NCBI RefSeq assembly: GCF_000430845.1
Contig: NZ_AUMU01000018.1
Span: forward strand, 1-64,000
Source: Chryseobacterium gregarium DSM 19109
Lineage (GTDB): Bacteria > Bacteroidota > Bacteroidia > Flavobacteriales > Weeksellaceae
DNA length: 64,000 bases
Direction of reading: 5' to 3'
The translations under genes and the position numbers were made by a program. Shown here in pieces: positions 31,543-41,422 of the stretch; the first letter of the stretch is position 1, and every line of letters begins with the position of its first letter. A model generated the notes under the pieces. It worked only from the letters and a program-made list of their open reading frames with translations, was not told the origin of the DNA and did no database searches.

Positions 31543-33145
31543 AACGAAGCATATCATCTTAATATCCGTGTATGCGGTTATAAGCAGTTTATTGAGTTTT
31601 GCTATTATTTATATAATAAACAATACATTATCCAATCAGCTTTCAGCAAACAGCTACATTTATATAACCTTTTTTGCTTTTGTTGTCTATGCTTATTTAT
31701 TAAGTATCTTTTTTCAGAGAGAACTCAATAAAATAACCTTTGAATTGCTTTCCCAATTAGAAAAGAAATTATTCCAGAAAATACTGGATACACCATTAAT
31801 AAAAATTGAAAAATTAGGAACTCAAAGGTTTTATACAGCGGTGGAAGATACAAGAACATTTTATTCACTGCCGGCTGTTGTAACTGCAGCATTTTCCTCT
31901 TTACTGATGGTGATATTATGCCTTTTCTATCTCGTCAAATTATCTCCGATATCTGCGGTAATTATTCTTGTGGCAATTTTGATAATTGCTGGAATCTATT
32001 ATTTAGTAATGAATTCTTTATCAAAGTCGATAGAAAAGGTGAAGAAATATAACGAACATTATTTTGGCTATGTGCAGGATGTCATCAGTGGTTTTAAAGA
32101 ATTAATGATCAGTGATAAAAGAAGAAAGAAACTACTTGAAAACTACGTATATGAAAATAGGACTGCATCGTATGCGCTGGATTTTAAAATTAGTTTTTCT
32201 TTTTTATCAATAGGACTTATCAGCCAGTATGGGATGTACATTATCATGGGCATTATTCTTTTTATTTTACCTGAATTAGGATGGTTGAAAAGAGAATTTG
32301 TAATTCCATATGTACTTGTTTTATTATTTATTGCAGGTCCTATCAATAACCTGATCAACCTTCAGGATGTTGTAACCAGGCTATTTGTAGCTAATAAACG
32401 TCTTGAAACATTTTATGAAGATTTTAAAAATGAAAAAATTGTTGATAAGCATGACAAAGAACTTGCTACCGACTTTTCAAAATTAAGCTTCAGGGATATC
32501 CATTTTAACTATAAAAATGATAATGCAGATGCCAACTTTGAGTTAGGGCCCATCAACCTTGAAATTAACAAAGGGGAAGTGATCTTTATTGTAGGCGGAA
32601 ATGGCAGTGGTAAAAGTACTTTTATCAATATTCTTTCAGGGTTGTATGTCCCTGATCACGGTGATATTCTTTTTGATGAAGAAAGAATAAATTCCGAAAT
32701 GGAAATCCAGAATCTTATTTCGGCGGTATTTACCAGCAATCACCTGTTTTCTCAGAACTATGATGATTACATACTTGAGAATAATCCCAAATATAAAATG
32801 TTACTTGAAACCTTTAAACTTGAAAATATAGTAAAAGACGATTCGGAAGAATCCGCCAGAAGAAGTTTCTCAAAAGGTCAAAGCAAAAGGATGGCATTGA
32901 TATTTGCTTTATTGGAAGATAAACCAATCATAGTACTGGATGAGTGGGCAGCAGATCAGGATCCGTATTTCAGAAAATATTTTTATGAAGAACTGATTCC
33001 AAAATTGAAATCACAAGGTAAAACTATTATTGCTGTGACCCATGACGACAGATATTTCCATTACTGTGATAAACTTTTAAAGTTTGATTATGGAAAAATC
33101 GTCAAAGAAGATGTTCCTGCAAATTTTCAAAACGCTTACTTTTAA
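31529..33145 (+). CDS. Cyclic-peptide-type ABC exporter (fused permease and ATPase)
   Basis: A 538-residue half transporter. About six hydrophobic segments occupy residues 1-300 (for example HIILISVYAVISSLLSFAII and IMGIILFILPEL). The ATPase domain has Walker A GGNGSGKST from residue 356, a signature-like SFSKGQSKR and Walker B with IIVLDEWAADQDP. The DEWAADQDP form and the FSKGQ variant of LSGGQ are characteristic of the SyrD/PvdE group that moves siderophore precursors and lipopeptides to the periplasm. Its start codon lies inside the thioesterase gene. Likely role: export of the NRPS/PKS product or its precursor across the inner membrane. Confidence 0.92.
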   Translation: MLKIKTKHIILISVYAVISSLLSFAIIYIINNTLSNQLSANSYIYITFFAFVVYAYLLSIFFQRELNKITFELLSQLEKKLFQKILDTPLIKIEKLGTQRFYTAVEDTRTFYSLPAVVTAAFSSLLMVILCLFYLVKLSPISAVIILVAILIIAGIYYLVMNSLSKSIEKVKKYNEHYFGYVQDVISGFKELMISDKRRKKLLENYVYENRTASYALDFKISFSFLSIGLISQYGMYIIMGIILFILPELGWLKREFVIPYVLVLLFIAGPINNLINLQDVVTRLFVANKRLETFYEDFKNEKIVDKHDKELATDFSKLSFRDIHFNYKNDNADANFELGPINLEINKGEVIFIVGGNGSGKSTFINILSGLYVPDHGDILFDEERINSEMEIQNLISAVFTSNHLFSQNYDDYILENNPKYKMLLETFKLENIVKDDSEESARRSFSKGQSKRMALIFALLEDKPIIVLDEWAADQDPYFRKYFYEELIPKLKSQGKTIIAVTHDDRYFHYCDKLLKFDYGKIVKEDVPANFQNAYF

Positions 33146-33156
33146 TATTAAGACTT

Positions 33157-36100
33157 ATGAAATTAACGCTTCCCCAACTGGATGTTTTTTTTGAACAATT
33201 ATTATATCCGGATACTCCAATCTATAATATAGGAGCCAAAATAGAAATTAAAGGTGAAATACATGTTGAAGCTTTTAAGAAGGCTTATCATGAAATGATC
33301 GGTCAGCATGATGCCTATCGAAGTTTTTTCAGACAAAATGAAGATGAGGTAGAAAAATATATAAAGGAAGGAGAGCCAAGGCTTTTGCAATTTGTTGATT
33401 TTTCAAAGGAAACTGATGCTGTGAATATTGCTGAACACTATATGCAAACAGAATTTATGGTGCCTTTTGATGTATTGGGAGATGATTATCTGTATCGCTT
33501 TGTACTCATTAAATGTAGCAATGACCATTATTACCTTTTCTCAGTATACCATCATATCATTACAGATGGATGGGGAACATCTCTTATGTTCCAGAGATTG
33601 ATTAAAAATTACAATGATATTCTGAAATTTGATAGGGTACAAGATCAATATCCTTACGAGTATACTACGTTTGTAAATCATGATCTGGTTTATCAGGATT
33701 CCGATGAATTTTATAAGAATAAACAATACTGGGCTGAAAGATATTCAACCTTACCTCCGGTGATCTTCAACAGAAAAGAGAATAAAGAATATTCTGTTCA
33801 TGAAAGTGACAGAAAAGAATTAATAGTTCGCAGGGAAGATTATAACAAATTTATCGAATTGGGTAAAAAGCATAATTTCTCTGCATTTCATGGGTTTTTA
33901 GGATTGTTTTTCTTTTATTTTGGAAGAGTTAATCAGAGTGATGATTTAGCCATAGGAATTCCGGTACTGAACAGGAACACCAAAGCATTCAAAAAAACAG
34001 TTGGATTGTTTATGGGAGTTTCACCCTTAAGAATGAAACTGGATAATCAGGATAATTTGTTGGATCTGATCAACAATACCAAAAAGCAACTGATGTCTGA
34101 TTACAGGCATCAAAAGTACCCTTTGGGAAAAATCGTAAGTGACCTCAAATTGTTTAATGAAAAAAACAAACTTTTCAATATTACATTATCTTACGAAAAA
34201 CATAACTATGCAGATCACTTTGAGGGCACTAAAACGACAGTGATCCCGCTTACCAATAAATCTGAGAGATCTGCTTTAGCCTTGTTTGTAAGAGAGTTTG
34301 ATGATAATGAGGATATTAAAATTGATTTTGATTACAATACCGATTATTTTGATGACTTATCTATCGAACAGTGTGTACGGCATATCAATTATCTGATCGT
34401 TAACATCGAAACATTAGCAGCTGAACCTCTGAACAAACTTTCATTTTTATCTGAAGAAGAAAAAGAAAATCTTTTCTCTTTTAATGAAAAATTTTCTTTT
34501 AAAAGAGAAGATGAAGACTCCAACAAAACATTCATTGACCTATTCTCTGAAAAAGCTTTAGAATTTCCCGATAAAGTGGCAATTGCTGATGAAAAGTTTT
34601 CTTTATCCTATGCCGAGGCTGATACGATCTCTTCCCGAATAGCCGATTATCTGTTACAGCATCATAACGATAAAAAGGCAGTAGCCGTTTTGCTCAACCG
34701 GTCGTCTCATATGATTTGTACTTTACTGGGAATTATGAAAGCTGGAAAGGCTTATATCCCTCTTGATCCAGAATTTCCTGTAAACAGGCTGCAGTATATT
34801 TTACAGGATAGTAAAGCGCAGCTTTTAATATCGGAAGAAAATATTTCTCTTAATCTTACTGATATTCAAAGAATTTTTCTGACAGGTATCTTAAGTGAAA
34901 CCCAGGAAAATAAAGAAATAAAGGTTAGACCAGAGGATACTGCCTATATCATTTATACCTCAGGATCTACAGGGAATCCTAAAGGGGTGGAAATAGGGCA
35001 CGCTTCATTGTTAAACCTGTTACAAAGTATAAGTGCAAAACCGGGGATAAACAATCAGGACACAATGTATTCTGTAACGACTTATTCTTTTGATATTTCT
35101 ATTCTCGAGTTTTTTACACCTCTGATTACCGGTGCCACCTTATACATTGCTGGTGAAAAGATTTTGAGAGATCCATTAGCTACGATACAGGAAATTTTCG
35201 AAGTGAAACCTTCTGTTATTCAGGCAACCCCAAGTTTTTTCAAAAGGCTTCTTGGTGTAGGCTGGAGACCGGATTCTGATTTAAAAATATTGTGTGGCGG
35301 TGATCTGATCAATAATGATCTTATTGAAGAATTACTGGCATCATGCAGAGAACTTTGGAATATGTATGGGCCAACAGAAACGACGATCTGGTCTTCAACA
35401 AAAAAAATTGAATCTGGAACGTTGCCCCAGAATATTGGTCAACCCATTAAGGATACTTCTTTCTATATTTTAGATGCAGATTTAAATCTTTTTCCTGTAA
35501 ATACGGTCGGAGATATTTATATCGGAGGGAAAGGGCTTGCCAAAGGATATTATCGTAATGAAGAGCTGTCCCTGGAAAGATTTATAAAAAATCCTTTCAG
35601 GAAAGAAGAATTAATGTATAAAACGGGTGATGTAGGGAAATGGAATGAACAAGGTGAAATCTTGTTTTTCGGAAGAAGTGATCACCAGATTAAGATAAAA
35701 GGATATAGAATAGAATTAGGAGATATTGAAAACCATATCAATACGGTAGAAAATATTGAAGATTCTGTTGTAGTGGTTAAAGAAGTGGAAGGTGAAAATC
35801 AGCTGGTAGCTTATCTCAAAACTCATGCACCAATTGAGGTCTCTTCTCTGTTTGAAAAATTGCAGGAAAAGCTCCCATATTATATGGTTCCTCAATTTAT
35901 TTTTCCTATACAGGAGTTTCCTCTTACCCCTAATCAGAAAATAGACCGAAAGTCTCTTTCAATGAAAGCTCTTCCTTCTGATGAGCCTGTCACAAGCCAG
36001 GTCATTGAAGATGTAGAAATGATGCAGGAATTAAAAATTGTTTGGCAGGGAATCTTAAACTATAAGAATTATATTGAAGATAAAGACAATTTTTTTGAAC

Positions 36101-37563
36101 TGGGCGGTCATTCTTTATTGATCTCCAGATTAGTGAATGTAGTAAACAAGAAGTTTTCTGTCAATCTGACGATGAAGGATGTATTTGAAAATCCTGATTT
36201 ATCTTCTTTATGTCACATTATTTTAAAGAAAAATAACAGAAATAATTTGATTTTAAAGGCACCTGATCACAACATACCTTTAGCAACACCTACACAAAGA
36301 AATATCTGGTTAGCATGCCAGAGAAAAGAGATTTCTCCGTCGTATAATATGTTGATGGAGTTCGATGTTGCAGGAACGATGAATGTCGTAATATTAGAAA
36401 AAGCAGTCAGACAAATAATATCTGCTACTGAAATTTTAAGAACGAATTTTGTACTTGAGAATGAAGCCGTAATTCAGAAAATCCATTCGCCGGAAAATAG
36501 TTATTTCGCTTTGGAAGTTAACGAAGTTGTGAACCAATCTGAGTACAGACAAATAGCTGATAGATATAAGAGCTATTGTTTTGATCTTGAAAAAGAACTG
36601 TTGCTTAAAATAATGATCCTTAAAATAGGGGAGAAATATAAAATCTTTTTCCTGACTCATCATATCATTTTTGATGGAATATCAACAGGATTGTTTATCA
36701 AACAGTTGATATCCCTTTATAATAACAATTCAAGTCAGACACCAGAATTGCTGCCTGGGATCCAGTTCCGGGATTATTCAAACTGGTACTATCAGAATGC
36801 AGATCTTGACAATAATGACATTTTCTGGAAAAACTATACAGAAGGGTATCAATATGAAGCTTTTGTGAAAAAAGAAAGTGTAACTGCTGATTCTTATCAA
36901 GGGAATATATTTACAATTCCACTTGATCTGGAAGTAACGCAAGGATTATCTGATTTAGCAAAAAAGATGAAAACGACGCCTTATCTGCTTATGTTAACAT
37001 CTCTGTTGATATTTTTACGCAATATATCCGGAAAAACAGATATCTGTATTGCTACAATAGACTCAGGAAGATCTGCGCTTCAGGTACAATCGCTTTTAGG
37101 TGTTTTCATTAAAAGCCTATTACTACGTGTAACATTTGGAGAAGAAGAGTTAGGTGAAATACTTCATAAAGTAACTCACGAATTTTTAAAAGTCACAAAA
37201 TATGAAGAAGTTTCAGACCATTCTTTCGTGAAAAATAATGTTGATATCCTTTTTGTGACTCAAGATCCAGAGTTAAGTTATAATACAATAAGTGATTTTG
37301 CAGACTTTTCTTTACAAAATGTTTCACAGGATACCACCTACAATAAATTCCCGCTTATCATGAATGTGATCAATGAACCGCAGGGCATTCAGCTTGAGAT
37401 AAGCTATAACAAAAGCTTATATAAAGACCACATTATTACAGATTTTTCGCAGGCTTACACAGATTTTCTGAAATACCTGTCAACATTAAGTTCTGAGGCT
37501 GAGCTGGAGTATAAAGACTTTTTCCACAGCAATAATCCGGTGGACATTGATTTTGACTTTTAA
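33157..37563 (+). CDS. NRPS: C-A[Gly]-PCP-C
   Basis: A 1468-residue synthetase. C1 (about 1-430) begins KLTLPQLDVFFEQLLYPDTP and has HHIITDG from His132. The A domain (about 455-945) has YTSGSTGNPKG and FDISILE, with specificity residues D-I-L-Q-L-G-M-I-W-K, close to the glycine code DILQLGLIWK. The carrier has LGGHS with Ser986. A terminal condensation domain (about 1038-1455) has an intact HHIIFDG from His1168 and no following module. With no thioesterase in cis, this terminal C may release or cyclise the chain, or condense a partner in trans. The gene is separated from the other synthetases by four accessory genes. Placing it last in the assembly line is the simplest reading, but C1 could also be a starter-type domain. 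Confidence 0.93.
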   Translation: MKLTLPQLDVFFEQLLYPDTPIYNIGAKIEIKGEIHVEAFKKAYHEMIGQHDAYRSFFRQNEDEVEKYIKEGEPRLLQFVDFSKETDAVNIAEHYMQTEFMVPFDVLGDDYLYRFVLIKCSNDHYYLFSVYHHIITDGWGTSLMFQRLIKNYNDILKFDRVQDQYPYEYTTFVNHDLVYQDSDEFYKNKQYWAERYSTLPPVIFNRKENKEYSVHESDRKELIVRREDYNKFIELGKKHNFSAFHGFLGLFFFYFGRVNQSDDLAIGIPVLNRNTKAFKKTVGLFMGVSPLRMKLDNQDNLLDLINNTKKQLMSDYRHQKYPLGKIVSDLKLFNEKNKLFNITLSYEKHNYADHFEGTKTTVIPLTNKSERSALALFVREFDDNEDIKIDFDYNTDYFDDLSIEQCVRHINYLIVNIETLAAEPLNKLSFLSEEEKENLFSFNEKFSFKREDEDSNKTFIDLFSEKALEFPDKVAIADEKFSLSYAEADTISSRIADYLLQHHNDKKAVAVLLNRSSHMICTLLGIMKAGKAYIPLDPEFPVNRLQYILQDSKAQLLISEENISLNLTDIQRIFLTGILSETQENKEIKVRPEDTAYIIYTSGSTGNPKGVEIGHASLLNLLQSISAKPGINNQDTMYSVTTYSFDISILEFFTPLITGATLYIAGEKILRDPLATIQEIFEVKPSVIQATPSFFKRLLGVGWRPDSDLKILCGGDLINNDLIEELLASCRELWNMYGPTETTIWSSTKKIESGTLPQNIGQPIKDTSFYILDADLNLFPVNTVGDIYIGGKGLAKGYYRNEELSLERFIKNPFRKEELMYKTGDVGKWNEQGEILFFGRSDHQIKIKGYRIELGDIENHINTVENIEDSVVVVKEVEGENQLVAYLKTHAPIEVSSLFEKLQEKLPYYMVPQFIFPIQEFPLTPNQKIDRKSLSMKALPSDEPVTSQVIEDVEMMQELKIVWQGILNYKNYIEDKDNFFELGGHSLLISRLVNVVNKKFSVNLTMKDVFENPDLSSLCHIILKKNNRNNLILKAPDHNIPLATPTQRNIWLACQRKEISPSYNMLMEFDVAGTMNVVILEKAVRQIISATEILRTNFVLENEAVIQKIHSPENSYFALEVNEVVNQSEYRQIADRYKSYCFDLEKELLLKIMILKIGEKYKIFFLTHHIIFDGISTGLFIKQLISLYNNNSSQTPELLPGIQFRDYSNWYYQNADLDNNDIFWKNYTEGYQYEAFVKKESVTADSYQGNIFTIPLDLEVTQGLSDLAKKMKTTPYLLMLTSLLIFLRNISGKTDICIATIDSGRSALQVQSLLGVFIKSLLLRVTFGEEELGEILHKVTHEFLKVTKYEEVSDHSFVKNNVDILFVTQDPELSYNTISDFADFSLQNVSQDTTYNKFPLIMNVINEPQGIQLEISYNKSLYKDHIITDFSQAYTDFLKYLSTLSSEAELEYKDFFHSNNPVDIDFDF

Positions 37564-37628
37564 GGTTCAATATGATATATACAGTGATTCTATAAAAAAA
37601 TTTAAAAAATAAAAATTAATAATTCTAT

Positions 37629-39560
37629 ATGAAGACCCACAGAGTAATTTTTTTACTGCTTATGATGGTATCCTCGTTTCTGTTTGCCCAGAAAGGAGAC
37701 TACACAATTACAAAAACAAAACCATTTTTTAATATTGAAAACCTTAAAAATGATCAATCGGTCGAATGGGGATATCTTTCAGTTCCTGAAAACTGGATCG
37801 CTCCGTCCAGCAAAATAAAAATAGCATTTGTTGTTTTAAAGAAGAAAAAACAATCCACTCAGAAACCTCTGGTCTATATAGAAGGAGGGCCAGGACAATC
37901 AGGGATAGGTGCATTCGGGTATTTTCGGGATCACCCTTTGAGGGATTACTCAGATATTATATTGGTAGATGCAAGGGGAGTAGGGAATTCTTTACCGAAA
38001 TTATGCCCGGAACTTGGAATGGATATATTTAAAATTTTATCCTCAAATGAATCTTCAGCAGCTGATGAAAAAAACAGATTGTTTGCCGCGATGAACTGTA
38101 AAAATGAGCTGATAAGAAAGGGAATCGACCCGGCCAATTATAGCAGCGTAAATATTGCCAACGATCTTCATGCACTTAAAACGGCCTTACATTATGACAA
38201 ATGGAATGTCCTTGGTGTTTCATATGGCACCTATATTTCACAGGTATATGCCAACTCATTTCCTGAAGATTTCAATAAAATGATTCTGGATTCGCCGGTT
38301 GATCATATTTCTGAATATTATAATAAGATCAATGATCATTATGTGAAAGAATTGAATATATTTTTTGCGAAATGTAAGCAGAACCCTGTTGTAAATAAAA
38401 AATTCCCGAATCTTGAAAAGACGTATTATAAAGTAATAGAAGATCTGACTAAAAATCCACTAACGGTAAGTGTTCCAAAAGACTTATTGGAAAAAGGCAG
38501 TTTTACTTTTAATAGCGAAGATTTTAAGATTGTAGTTCATCAGGCCTTATATACTAAGCAGTTAATAGAAGTACTGCCCGTTATCATTACCTTGTTTCAC
38601 GAAAGGGATGCAGAAACACTCAGCTCAATGGTAGGCGTATTTTCCGGCGTTTTTAAAGCATTGGACTTTGGAACCTATTATAGCATGGTCCTTAACGACG
38701 CAATCCCTTACAATTCCTTGAAATATTATGATGAGGATGCAGCCATGTATCCCGGGCTAAAAGGAGGCTTATCATTTTACAGAGCCGACTTTATTGTAGG
38801 CAGCCAGTGGAATAATAAACCAGTTCCGCCGAATGTATTAGATTATGTAAAAATGTCTAAGATTCCAACAATGATCATAGGAGGGGAATTTGATCCCATT
38901 ACTCCTGTTTCAAATGCACAATCCTTGGCGGGATTACTGAATGCCCAGCTGATCATATTTAAAAATGAAGGGCATGCCCTTTTATTTGGGAAGGAAGGGA
39001 GTGATCTTATCAATAATTTCATCAATGACAAAACGCCTCTGAATTTAGGCAGTACACAAGTTATTAATTCACCGGAAGTGAAGTTTATCACAGATATTCA
39101 TGTCAATTCTGGGATTACAAAACTGGCCGTACTATTATTTGGTGGTTTTGATATTCTGAAAGTAGCTCCGTTGATTCTGGCTTATGGAATTTTATTCGTT
39201 GCCATTATTTTCTTTTCTGTAAGTATATGGAGAAGAAGGAATGCAGAAAAACTGATCATGAAAACTTTCTACGCATTACTTATCATTAATTGTATAATAG
39301 GAATAGTACTTATGGCGGGGCTTATCTATGCGATCGTTTACTCTAACAATACGAATTATTTTATATGTGCTTTTGGGATTCCCGAAAAGTTTATCAATTT
39401 ATTTTATTTGTTAAAAGTACATATGATCTTATCTGGTTTATCATTCATCCTATTTCTGGTAAACTACAGGCAACTTAGATACAAAATCATTGTCATTTCA
39501 GTACTATTTTCATTTATATTAATCCTATCGTATTTCTATTACTGGGGGTTCTTTAGTTAA
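37629..39560 (+). CDS. Exported S33-type alpha/beta hydrolase with C-terminal membrane domain
   Basis: A 643-residue protein. A signal peptide (VIFLLLMMVSSFLFAQ) leads into a prolyl/tripeptidyl-aminopeptidase-like fold with oxyanion segment YIEGGPGQSG, nucleophile Ser198 in GVSYGTY, Asp422 in GGEFDPITP and His449 in EGHALL. After about residue 500 come four hydrophobic helices (for example APLILAYGILFVAIIFF and LIINCIIGIVLMAGLIY) that anchor it. The catalytic domain would face the periplasm, where the ABC exporter delivers product. It could trim a precursor peptide or inactivate peptide in the producer; both are inference. There is a 65-bp AT-rich gap before it, so it may have partly separate expression. 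Confidence 0.85.
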   Translation: MKTHRVIFLLLMMVSSFLFAQKGDYTITKTKPFFNIENLKNDQSVEWGYLSVPENWIAPSSKIKIAFVVLKKKKQSTQKPLVYIEGGPGQSGIGAFGYFRDHPLRDYSDIILVDARGVGNSLPKLCPELGMDIFKILSSNESSAADEKNRLFAAMNCKNELIRKGIDPANYSSVNIANDLHALKTALHYDKWNVLGVSYGTYISQVYANSFPEDFNKMILDSPVDHISEYYNKINDHYVKELNIFFAKCKQNPVVNKKFPNLEKTYYKVIEDLTKNPLTVSVPKDLLEKGSFTFNSEDFKIVVHQALYTKQLIEVLPVIITLFHERDAETLSSMVGVFSGVFKALDFGTYYSMVLNDAIPYNSLKYYDEDAAMYPGLKGGLSFYRADFIVGSQWNNKPVPPNVLDYVKMSKIPTMIIGGEFDPITPVSNAQSLAGLLNAQLIIFKNEGHALLFGKEGSDLINNFINDKTPLNLGSTQVINSPEVKFITDIHVNSGITKLAVLLFGGFDILKVAPLILAYGILFVAIIFFSVSIWRRRNAEKLIMKTFYALLIINCIIGIVLMAGLIYAIVYSNNTNYFICAFGIPEKFINLFYLLKVHMILSGLSFILFLVNYRQLRYKIIVISVLFSFILILSYFYYWGFFS

Positions 39561-39597
39561 TATCATTTTTTAACCTCTAATTATTATCCTAATTATT

Positions 39598-40842
39598 ATG
39601 AAAAAAATAGCATTTATAAATTGTTTTTTCGGAAAAACATGGCCGGATTATTTTGATTATTTCCTGAAAGGCTGTGAATATAATCCAACCATAGATTTTT
39701 ACATATTTACTAATATTGCTCCTAAGTACAAAATAAAGAATGTTCACTTCATTAAGTTTGATTTACAAAAGTTTAATGAAATGGCAACGGAAAAATTAAA
39801 AATTCCGGTCAATATAAAGGATGCCTATAAACTATGTGATTTCAAGTCTTTGTATGGGGTGATCCTGCAAGAATATATTTCAAAGTATGATTTTTGGGGA
39901 TATTGTGATGTCGATTTAATGTTTGGGAACATTCGTGCTTTTATTACTAATGAAATGTTAGATCAATATGATGTCATTTCTCCTGTTGATAAATATCCTG
40001 CCGGATTCTTTACCTTATATAGAAATACTCCTTTTATAAATAAAATATTCCGGTTAAGTAAAGATTTTAAGAAAATAGTACAAAGTGACCGTCACTTCTG
40101 TTTTGATGAATGTAATTTTGAATTTAATACTGTTCAGACTCAGGACATACAGTATATTGATTCTGAAATAGAAAGTATGGCCTTTCTATTAAGGAAGTTG
40201 GAACTAAGTAATAAAATCAAATATTTTCATGTAGACATGGCTCAGGAATTTTTATACAGCAGAAATACTCATATATGGAGAGATGGAAACATATACGATT
40301 TTATTACAGAAAAGCCTTATTTATTAATTCATTTTATTAATATTAAAGGTTTGCCAACCTTCCATATAGAAAAATACAATAAGGCAGCGCTAAATAAAAG
40401 AGAGACATTTTATATATCGCCTCATTTTCTTGGTAAAAATATAAAACAAAAATTTAGTTTCCAGATATTTATCAACCCTTTCCAAAAGAAGGTTAAAGAT
40501 TTCATATCCAAGACCTATGCTGTTGCGTTTCGACGATCGTATGCTTTTCCTTTCATAGAAGATACACCCTACAGGTCTGCCAATCAGGAAGTATTTTTCT
40601 ACAAGAAGTCTGATAAAAGTGTCGTCATGCTTACTTCAACAGGTATTTTAGACAATTACATGTACAGTGAATTTTATCTTTATCAGATCAAAAGAAATCA
40701 TTACTTCTGTTGGAATAAGATTGATAATATTCAATATTTTGCAAAGTTTCATTATTTGAAAGATGAGGAGAAAGCTTATAAAATTGAAATAGAAGACCCC
40801 AATTTCATAGAAAAAGCAACAATGTATTTAATGAATAAATAG
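39598..40842 (+). CDS. DUF6625-like putative glycosyltransferase
   Basis: A 414-residue cytosolic protein. The N-terminus KKIAFINCFFGKTWPDYFDY, the DIYTN-like strand and YDFWGYCDVDLMFGN containing a DxD motif resemble GT-A fold sugar transferases of the DUF6625 group. PVDKYPAGFFTLYRN and HFCFDEC follow. About residues 300-414 form a second beta-rich region that I do not recognise. It sits 37 bp after the S33 hydrolase in the biosynthetic operon and may add a second sugar to the product. Confidence in the fold is moderate; activity is untested. Confidence 0.7.
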   Translation: MKKIAFINCFFGKTWPDYFDYFLKGCEYNPTIDFYIFTNIAPKYKIKNVHFIKFDLQKFNEMATEKLKIPVNIKDAYKLCDFKSLYGVILQEYISKYDFWGYCDVDLMFGNIRAFITNEMLDQYDVISPVDKYPAGFFTLYRNTPFINKIFRLSKDFKKIVQSDRHFCFDECNFEFNTVQTQDIQYIDSEIESMAFLLRKLELSNKIKYFHVDMAQEFLYSRNTHIWRDGNIYDFITEKPYLLIHFINIKGLPTFHIEKYNKAALNKRETFYISPHFLGKNIKQKFSFQIFINPFQKKVKDFISKTYAVAFRRSYAFPFIEDTPYRSANQEVFFYKKSDKSVVMLTSTGILDNYMYSEFYLYQIKRNHYFCWNKIDNIQYFAKFHYLKDEEKAYKIEIEDPNFIEKATMYLMNK

Positions 40843-40865
40843 AAACATAAATTAAAATATAGATA

Positions 40866-41237
40866 ATGTTACCTGCAGATTATAATAAGATTAAAACACA
40901 CGAAATTTTTAAAATTTTTTTCCAGCATTATGAGCCAAAGAAAATAATACAGGAAGTTGATTGTGAAAATTTGGATTTTACAACGCTACACACCATTCTA
41001 TCTTCAACGTTTAAAATAGAAAATGTTATCGGAAAAATAAGTATTGATGACTTAGTAAATATTCCTTTGCCCGCGATTGCATTTTTAAATATAAACGGTG
41101 GGAGTTTTGCTGTAATAAGTGAAATAACAGAAAGCCATGTGAAATGGACTTCTCCGCAATATGGCGAACAGAAAAACAGCATGAATTTATTCAAGAAAAT
41201 CTATAGTGGTTTAGTATTAACATGCATTACTGTATAA
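40866..41237 (+). CDS. Small C39-peptidase-like protein, apparently non-catalytic
   Basis: A 123-residue protein with no signal peptide. The second half, LPAIAFLNINGGSFAVISEI followed by VKWTSPQYGE and IYSGLVL, follows the pattern of C39 peptidase domains (LPAIAHL...GHFVVI...DP...GVVL), but the position of the catalytic His reads Ser (GGSFAVI), and no Cys nucleophile motif is visible upstream. It may be a binding-only remnant domain. It lies 23 bp after the DUF6625-like gene and is probably the last gene of the main transcript. Confidence 0.6.
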   Translation: MLPADYNKIKTHEIFKIFFQHYEPKKIIQEVDCENLDFTTLHTILSSTFKIENVIGKISIDDLVNIPLPAIAFLNINGGSFAVISEITESHVKWTSPQYGEQKNSMNLFKKIYSGLVLTCITV

Positions 41238-41264
41238 TGGATAGGAATTAATATCAAAATGTTT

Positions 41265-41272
41265 TAAATTTG
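41265..41272 (+). promoter_or_regulatory. Candidate -7 box TAAATTTG upstream of the PPTase gene
   Basis: Exact match to the Bacteroidota TAnnTTTG -7 element. No convincing -33 TTG at normal spacing. It would give a leader of roughly 150 nt before the start at 41431, which contains several dyads. Confidence 0.35.
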
Positions 41273-41278
41273 CGAAGA

Positions 41279-41300
41279 GCTGATACAAATATCAGCCTTT
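41279..41300 (+). terminator. Hairpin after the biosynthetic operon
   Basis: GCTGATA (41279-41285), loop CAAA, TATCAGC (41290-41296), then CTTTAGTTT. The stem is short and the T-run imperfect. It could end the long NRPS operon or be a 5' leader element of the PPTase gene. Confidence 0.4.
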
Positions 41301-41335
41301 AGTTTATAATTATATTTTTTTTCATTACTATTATA

Positions 41336-41422
41336 AGGATATATCCTCTTGTAAAAAGGTTAGTTCAAAATTCTTATATCCTTTTAAATGAAATATTTAT
41401 TTTTACACCTTCATTGAAGGTG
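41336..41422 (+). promoter_or_regulatory. Structured leader upstream of PPTase gene
   Basis: Two dyads precede the start codon. AGGATATATCCT (41336-41347) is a perfect 12-bp palindrome whose left arm can also pair with TATATCCTT near 41375-41383. CACCTTC-ATT-GAAGGTG (41406-41422) is a 7-bp stem with a 3-nt loop containing the only purine-rich GAAGG before the ATG, so it could limit translation. Function is inferred. Confidence 0.4.
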
